Shown here: positions 57,970 through 64,000 of the stretch, one piece after another | Layout: each line of letters opens with the position of its first letter | Position numbering within the stretch: the first letter of the stretch is position 1 | Origin: Druceiella hillmani | Lineage: Eukaryota > Arthropoda > Insecta > Lepidoptera > Hepialidae | NCBI GenBank assembly: GCA_039881145.1 | Contig: JAYKKI010000052.1 | Coordinates: 11,167,001-11,231,000 of the forward strand | Direction: 5' to 3' | DNA length: 64,000 bases | Made by a program: the position numbers and the translations under genes | The notes under the pieces: generated by a model | What the model was told of the DNA's origin: nothing | Databases searched by the model: none | The model's input: only the letters and a program-made list of their open reading frames with translations

Positions 57970-59703
57970 TTTTGAAAAAACTTTGCGTATAAATCGATAC
58001 AAAACGAGTACTTTTAAAATTCTGAAAAGTGACAAAAAATAGAATAGCGATATAAACTATTTAACTGGCATAATAATTTGTAACTTTTAAATAAAGTATG
58101 CTGACCAGTAAAATAGAAGTTTCGACGCTACAATCCAGATGTTTTAAAAAAACTTTGCGTATAAATCGATACAAAACGAGTACTTTTAAAGTGAGTACTT
58201 TTAAAGTTGCTGACCAGTAAACTAGTAGCTTCGACGCTACAATTCAGTTGTTTTAAAAAAAACTTTGCGTATAAATCCATACAAAACGAGTACTTTTAAA
58301 ATTCTCAAAAGTGACAAAAAATAGAATAGCGATATAAATTATTTAACTGCCATAATAATTTGTAACTTTTAAATAAAGTATGCTGACCAGTAAACTAGTA
58401 GCTTCGACGCTACAATCCAGATGTTTTAAAAAAACTTTGCGTATAAATCCATACAAAACGAGTACTTTTCAACTTCTCAATAGTGACAAAAAATAGATCA
58501 GCGATATAAATTATTTAACTGTCATAATAATTTGTAACTTTTAAATAAAGTATGCTGACCAGTGAAATAGTAGTTTCGTCGCTACAATTCAGTTGTTTAA
58601 AAAAAACTTTGCGTATAAATCGATACAAAACGAGTACTTTTCAACTTCTCAATAGTGACAAAAAATAGAATAGCGATATAAATTATTTAACTGTCCTAAC
58701 AATTTGTAACTTTTAAATAAAGTATGCTGACCAGTAAACTAGTAGCTTCGACGCTACAATCCAGATGTTTTAAAAAAACTTTGAGTAAAAATCCATACAA
58801 AACGAGTACTTTTCAACTTCTCAATAGTGACAAAAAATAGAACAGCGATATAAATTATTTAACTGTCATAATAATTTGTAACTTTTAAATAAAGTATGCT
58901 GACCAGTAAACTAGTAGCTTCGACGCTACAATCCAGATGTTTTAAAAAAACTTTGCGTATAAATCCATACAAAACGAGTACTTTTCAACTTCTCAATAGT
59001 GACAAAAAATAGAACAGCGATATAAATTATTTAACTGTCATAATAATTTGTAACTTTTAAATAAAGTATGCTGACCAGTAAACTAGTAGCTTCGACGCTA
59101 CAATCCAGATGTTTTAAAAAAACTTTGCGTATAAATCCATACAAAACGAGTACTTTTAAAATTCTCAGAAGTGACAAAAAATAGAATAGCGATATTAATT
59201 ATTTAACTGCCATAATAATTTGTAACTTTTAAATAAAGTATGCTGACCAGTAAACTAGTAGCTTCGACGCTACAATCCAGATGTTTTATAAAAACTTTGC
59301 GTATAAATCCATACAAAACGAGTACTTTTCAACTTCTCAATAGTGACAAAAAATAGAACAGCGATATAAATTATTTAACTGTCATAATAATTCGTAACTT
59401 TTAAATAAAGTATGCAGACCAGTGAAATAGTAGTTTCGACGCTACAATTCAGTTGTTTAAAAAAAAACTTTGCGTATAAATCGATACAAAACGAGTACTT
59501 TTAAACTTCTCAATAGTGACAAAAAATAGAATAGCGATATAAATTATTTAACTGTCCTAACAATTTGTAACTTTTAAATAAAGTATGGTGACCAGTGAAA
59601 TAGTAGTTTCGACGCTGCGATTCAGTTGTTTTAAAAAAACTTTGCGTATAAATCCATACAAAACGAGTACTTTTAAAATTCTCAAAAGTGACAAAAATAG
59701 AAT
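57970..59703. repeat. 172-bp satellite-like array, about 11 units
   Basis: ctttgcgtataaat recurs at 57981, 58153, 58263, 58435, 58607, 58779, 58951, 59123, 59295, 59468 and 59640. Every step is 172 or 173 bp except one 110-bp truncated unit (58153-58262). Landmarks are acaaaacgagtacttttaa, gtgacaaaaaatagaa, aaataaagtatgctgaccag and ttcgacgctacaatccag. Two alternating sub-variants are visible (atccatac with ccagatg, atcgatac with tcagttg). Confidence 0.98.
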
Positions 59704-61911
59704 AGCCAAGTAAAAATACTTTACACGTGGAAAAATCACACATATTGGCGGATGAAATTAATCCTTATATAAAGCTATATACAACGTAAATGTAAAAAAA
59801 AATCTCAAGCGAGTTTTTCCTGAAAGCTGTATTTTTACTAAACTTTTAAATACGTTACGCGCGGTACGTTATTTAATAGCACTAAGCGGCTTTGACGAAA
59901 ACTCAGTTGTCAGTTTATAGCCTTTTTACTTGTACGTTAGAGACGCTTTCGCGACATTGCGGAAAATTATATTAGTCGTATAAAAATAGAAACTGAAACA
60001 AATTCAAATATATTTAATATTATATATTTTATTTTGTTTGATATAAACTATTTAGGGTAATGAAACTCTAAACATATAAAATACGTAGGGTATGTACCCT
60101 ATTTTTGGACTAAAAAAGTAAATTAATATTTTTTATACCACTGTACCAGACGTCATTAATACTATCGAGAGAGAATATTTAGTTTATTTTCGTCTTGATT
60201 AACATCCTCTGTGGTCTAAGTAAGTTAATTAAAGTTATTATACAAAGTGAATAATTTTCTTTAATTGGTATATATGTGAGGGTACAGCCAACCTGTGAGT
60301 TGTTTTTTTCTGCTTTAATAACTATCGTTTATACTGTACTTTAAGCTACTGTAGTCTTGGTGCTTCCACATGTCCTACACTTTAGAGCAACGTGTAATTC
60401 AGATGGGTTTTTAGTAAATAAATAAATAAACATGTATTTATTCACTTTTAGTGTGCATGGTATATTAAAAGATGAAAAATGAAAATCTGCCCGGCAAAAT
60501 GAAATATTTAAGGAGTCATCTCTATCTGTCACAAACATTTTTCTCGAGAACCATTCGACGTAGGAAGTTGAAATTTTATTGAGTGGAAAGTAGAGATCCA
60601 GTTACATATGATAAGTTCGGTGTCGATTTTTTACTCTAGGAGACAGTTTTGAGTAGTGTTAGAGAAGGCAAAACATTTTCTTTTAAAGTCATGAAAGTTT
60701 GTTATGAATATAAGTTCAAAAAAGTATATTTTTTTTGTTTTCAGGAACATTTAAAAAATCGCTAATACCCTCAAGGTTTAGGTAATTATCGATCAGAAAA
60801 ATCTGAAATAAAAAGAGGACTGTTGGTGATAAGATTTAAAAATTGTAAGCATTGTTTTAACCGAGTTATTTTTAATGAAGAATTGAACATTTCGGTCTGA
60901 ATTACAACCATGGTTTTAATAATGCTAAAAAATAATAACTGGTATGAATTCCTTTTATTAAAACCCAAAAAATATTTAGCCTTTTTTATATTTGCATTAT
61001 TTATCAAGTTATTACAATTAGGATAACATAGTTTATAAGAATGCTGTAAACCAAAGATTGCGCGCGCCTTCCACGCGATTGGTACGGACTGCCTACTCGT
61101 GTGTTTCAAGACAACAGGAGTCTTATACTAATGCTGAGTTGCAGTGAGACTTCGCTCGCGATTTTCAAAAACACTCGGACATAATATTTGAAAAAAAAAT
61201 ATCTTAATTTCCAAAAATTATTCGCCAAAATAGTTTTTTTATTCCACATTAATCATTTTGAAAATATTCCCTTTTTATTCTAATACATTTTTTCCTAATA
61301 TGGCGGCCAAGACAAAAAACAATTGCGATTCTACGCGAGACTTTTAACACCTTTCATTCGATACCCACGAATACTCCTGCTTAATTTCGTTGATTTTTGT
61401 GTCAGTTTTACAGAAGTATCGTGTTACATAATAGCACACATATACACAACTGATCTCAGAGCTTACACAAAAGTAAGGCTTGTTTTCTCTCAGCCTAACA
61501 GTTGGCAAGGAGCACTAATTGCAGACGTTCGAATTTCTTGGCTAAGTTTTTTTCATATTAAGGACCCGCATGAAGGTTGGCAGTTTTGTACCAGTCGTCC
61601 AACTGTTCTCCTAGTTCCAGTAAATATTATCGAAATTCCGTTTAATGTTCCGTTGAAATTGTGCTTTCTAATAGTACGATGAACTTATCGTAAGCACATT
61701 ATACGCGTATCCGTTAAACGTATTTTGTAAATGAAACTTGAAACTCGCACATCGGTAATCAACGTCAATATACCGTTAATTGAACCAGCGTAAGCTCACT
61801 AGACGAGGTGCGAGTCTGAGCCCACTATACCAAATTGAATTAAGCCGAAAGCTTTCGGCGAAATGAGTGGATGACGTGCTATATGTAAATGTATTGAAGT
61901 ATGTATATGTG

Positions 61912-61916
<5 letters not shown>
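59704..61916. other. Mostly AT-rich unique sequence
   Basis: GC-richer patches lie at 61060-61160 (gattgcgcgcgccttccacg). An open plus frame of 119 codons (61323-61682) includes QPNSWQGALIADVRISW. It is not recognised and has no ATG context or splice sites I can defend. No repeat was recognised. Confidence 0.4.

Positions 61917-61969
<53 letters not shown>
61914..61969. repeat. (TA)n microsatellite
   Basis: About 26 TA units. Confidence 0.97.
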
Positions 61970-61972
<3 letters not shown>

Positions 61973-62569
61973 CACATGCATTTAATTAAATTATGTACAT
62001 TTGATAAATATTTTAGATTTCGAATATGGACCTTAATAATTTAATCATTTCCATTCGCTGGCTACAGGTAAGTCCATTCGCTACGTACATCCATTCATTG
62101 GCCACAAGTACACTATTTCTGCAATTGACGGCTTATCAGCATGAAATTGCAATTGCTATAGATGGATTTCTCAATTTATAAATGAAATTTTATTTATACA
62201 TTTTGTGTAATATTTAAAAGCAAGATGTTTTTCGAACCCCTGACATGAAGTTTAGGTTTTTAGGTTATTGTTAGTGCTTCATATTAAAAGGGTAAAAACG
62301 GATTACTTAAGAAATCACTTCGGTGTCCCTCTGCCTGTTAATTATAGGTCGTTTGTCAAAGAAAGTTGATACTTTGAATAATTGTAAGAAGTGGTGGTCA
62401 CATTGCAAAAGTGAAGTTGATTTTTTGTTTAGGCGAGTTTTGAGCAAAGAAGCAAAAAAGCATTTATAGAAAAAGCGATTTCAAAAATATACATCAAATT
62501 TTTTTTAAATTTTTTTGAAAAAAAGTATCAAATCGAGCCACCGTGGGACGCCTAGCAGATGTAAAACAT
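61970..62569. other. AT-rich sequence
   Basis: Short repeat tccattcgct occurs three times at about 62050-62100 (with variants). Nothing else was recognised. Confidence 0.4.
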
Positions 62570-62779
62570 CTAAATTTTGCAAATATTCGTCAGACCCAAA
62601 TAAACCCGAAAAACCCTAGCGCAAGCATAGGTTCGAACCACGCAATCTGCATAGCGCCATCTATCAAAAAATATTAACAAAAATATTTTATGCTTTAAAA
62701 ATAATGAAATATTTAAAAATAATTTCGTTTTAAAAATAAGCTTAGCCATGTTTACCAACATTTCAAAAACCGCAATAAC

Positions 62780-62802
62780 GGCTCGTAGGTCTAGGGGTAA
62801 GG
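62780..62802 (+). tRNA. tRNA-Pro-like 5' fragment (pseudogene)
   Basis: ggctcgtaggtctaggggta closely matches the acceptor strand, D-stem and A box of eukaryotic tRNA-Pro (GGCTCGTTGGTCTAGGGGTA). The anticodon and T arms are absent downstream, so this is not a functional tRNA. It may be the head of a tRNA-derived SINE or a truncated pseudogene. A separate B-box-like ggttcgaacc lies nearby at about 62630, upstream and therefore not part of it. Confidence 0.4.
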
Positions 62803-63115
62803 TTTTTAACGTTTTAAGACAGTTTAATACAATACACCGAGAAGAAAGGTGATAAAGAAATGAGAGGCGAGAAGCTATCCGATAAACTCGGAAAGAGACG
62901 ACAACACACGAAACTGGCCGAATGTTAAGGCGCGTCCTGCGTCAAGAACATTTTAACTCCTATTCTAACGCGCTATTAAATATCTCACATCAAAAAAATT
63001 AAAAATCGCGTAACCTTTTTTTAGTTATAAATAATATTTATATTTAAATCTAAATTGTAACCGAAATTGTAATGATACAATCTATAAATTCAACATAATT
63101 GTATCAATTACTTAA
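62803..63115. other. Mixed sequence
   Basis: 62860-62970 is GC-richer (gaggcgagaagctatccg; ttaaggcgcgtcctgcgtc). Nothing else was recognised. Confidence 0.35.
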
Positions 63116-63718
63116 CCCGTCGAGCGCGCAGCCCACTTTTACGTTAACATCGGCACGCGCCATGCTGGCAAAATAATATATAACATATTGATAAAAGTAT
63201 TCATTTATTGCTTTGACGTAGTTCATTACGTTTTTTTACGTAGATAGAGAAGAAACGTAGCCACAACATAGTCGAAGCATTTGTACCTCACGTATACAGT
63301 AGCATTTGTACCTCGCGTATACAGTAGCATTTGTACCTCACGTATACATTTATGATTGTAAAAAAGAAAAAGGCTTATAATAGAAAATTCTTTATAAATT
63401 GCTATTTTTGTTATTACAGTAAAAAAACAAATAATAATTAAACGTGAACGTAAATAAAAACATCATTTATCCTAATAAAAACTTATGTTATCTATTATTT
63501 TGGCGTAACAAAACTTAACGTTTGCCTAAATAATAGGGACAGACATCGTAATGGCAAAAGTAACTAAACACCAAAGACGAATCACCGTTCGATTCTTTAT
63601 TTCATTCTATTCTCAAAATATATAATTGTCTGTATATTTACCTTACTTTAACAGAAATATATATGTTTGAACAGCGCGAGTGGAAGAGCGCTTATAAGCG
63701 ACGCGCGCGCTTGAGGTG
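63116..63718. mobile_element. piggyBac-type MITE, 603 bp, TTAA-flanked
   Basis: TTAA at 63112-63115 and at 63719-63722 flank the element. The left end cccgtcgagcgcgcagccc and the right end gcgcgcgcttgaggtg are imperfect inverted repeats sharing the C.TC.AGCGCGC core. TTAA target duplication with GC-rich termini starting CC/CA is the piggyBac superfamily signature. No transposase frame is inside, so it would be mobilised in trans. A 25-bp triple repeat lies inside it (63276-63350). Confidence 0.75.
63276..63350. repeat. 25-bp tandem repeat, 3 units
   Basis: agcatttgtacctcacgtat with acagt, at 63276, 63301 and 63326; one base differs in the middle unit. Confidence 0.97.
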
Positions 63719-63814
63719 TTAAACTTAAACATTTTGAGTCCAAAATTATCTTGTCACTTGAAACGTAAACTGTTTATTATAATGAAATACAGATTGATAT
63801 AACTGGCGTCATAT

Positions 63815-63857
63815 ATCAACTTTGTCATATAACTGGCGTCAAATTGACAAAGTTGAT
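63815..63857. repeat. 13-bp perfect inverted repeat
   Basis: atcaactttgtca and tgacaaagttgat with a 17-nt loop. The left arm also sits in a partial direct repeat (ataactggcgtca at 63799 and 63829). Confidence 0.9.
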
Positions 63858-64000
63858 TTGAGAGAAACTTTGTAATCAGCATGCAATATAAGTTGCCCAA
63901 AATCATCCGCTTATAACACGAATTCTTTTTTATTTCTATAATACATAAAGGCACGTCTGAGCGCATTCAAGGGAATGTTTAAAGAAAATATTTATCGGAA

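Noticed and set aside
61323..61682. 119-codon open frame on plus
   Set aside because: Looks somewhat protein-like but matches nothing I know, lacks an ATG start and has no supporting splice sites. Worth a database search but not a gene call.

Overview
This looks like non-coding, AT-rich animal nuclear DNA, most probably from a moth or butterfly (Lepidoptera). No bacterial-style operons, CRISPR array, rRNA or intact protein-coding gene is visible. The lepidopteran call rests on many copies of an interspersed repeat, here called LepA. It starts near GGGTTCCGTACCTCAAA and ends near GTACGGAACCC, then a degenerate GTGCGAGT..CTCGCACTTGG, then poly-T. From general knowledge this motif is very common in moth and butterfly genomes. 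It is joined by a Helitron, a piggyBac-type MITE, a mariner relic and several dead non-LTR retrotransposon (LINE) tails. Longer open frames are TE relics, products of tandem arrays, or unrecognised. I found no host exon, so the window is best read as intergenic or intronic.

Layout. 0-10 kb: a diverged dispersed repeat (R1), a 127-bp array, a 41-bp array, a microsatellite-associated MITE, a LepA copy split by a Helitron, and two GC-rich islands. 10-18 kb: LINE ORF2 relics on minus and plus strands, LepA copies with internal duplications, a 155-bp duplication, a 100-nt hairpin and a mariner relic. 18-30 kb: a 135/140-bp array (14 units), another LINE relic, the second R1 copy, a foldback MITE and a very homogeneous 182-bp array. 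30-45 kb: LepA copies, GC-rich islands, a 647-bp direct duplication with a coding-like trace, a second foldback MITE and a fourth LINE relic. 45-57 kb: a 35-bp array with five-unit higher-order structure, a tandemly duplicated LepA body, several small duplications and hairpins, and more GC-rich islands. 57-64 kb: a 445-bp near-perfect palindrome abutting a 172-bp array, a tRNA-Pro-like fragment and a piggyBac-type MITE.

Two patterns stand out. First, about twenty islands of higher GC and no obvious repeat character lie every few kilobases. They are reasonable candidates for conserved regulatory elements, but that is inference without a comparison genome. Second, tandem duplication of otherwise unique DNA is frequent, and many unit lengths fall between about 120 and 205 bp. 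Nothing here can be claimed as a proven new system. The most checkable items are the long palindrome (possible hairpin RNA source), the Helitron insertion with a paralogous empty site, the TTAA-flanked piggyBac-type MITE and the array architectures.
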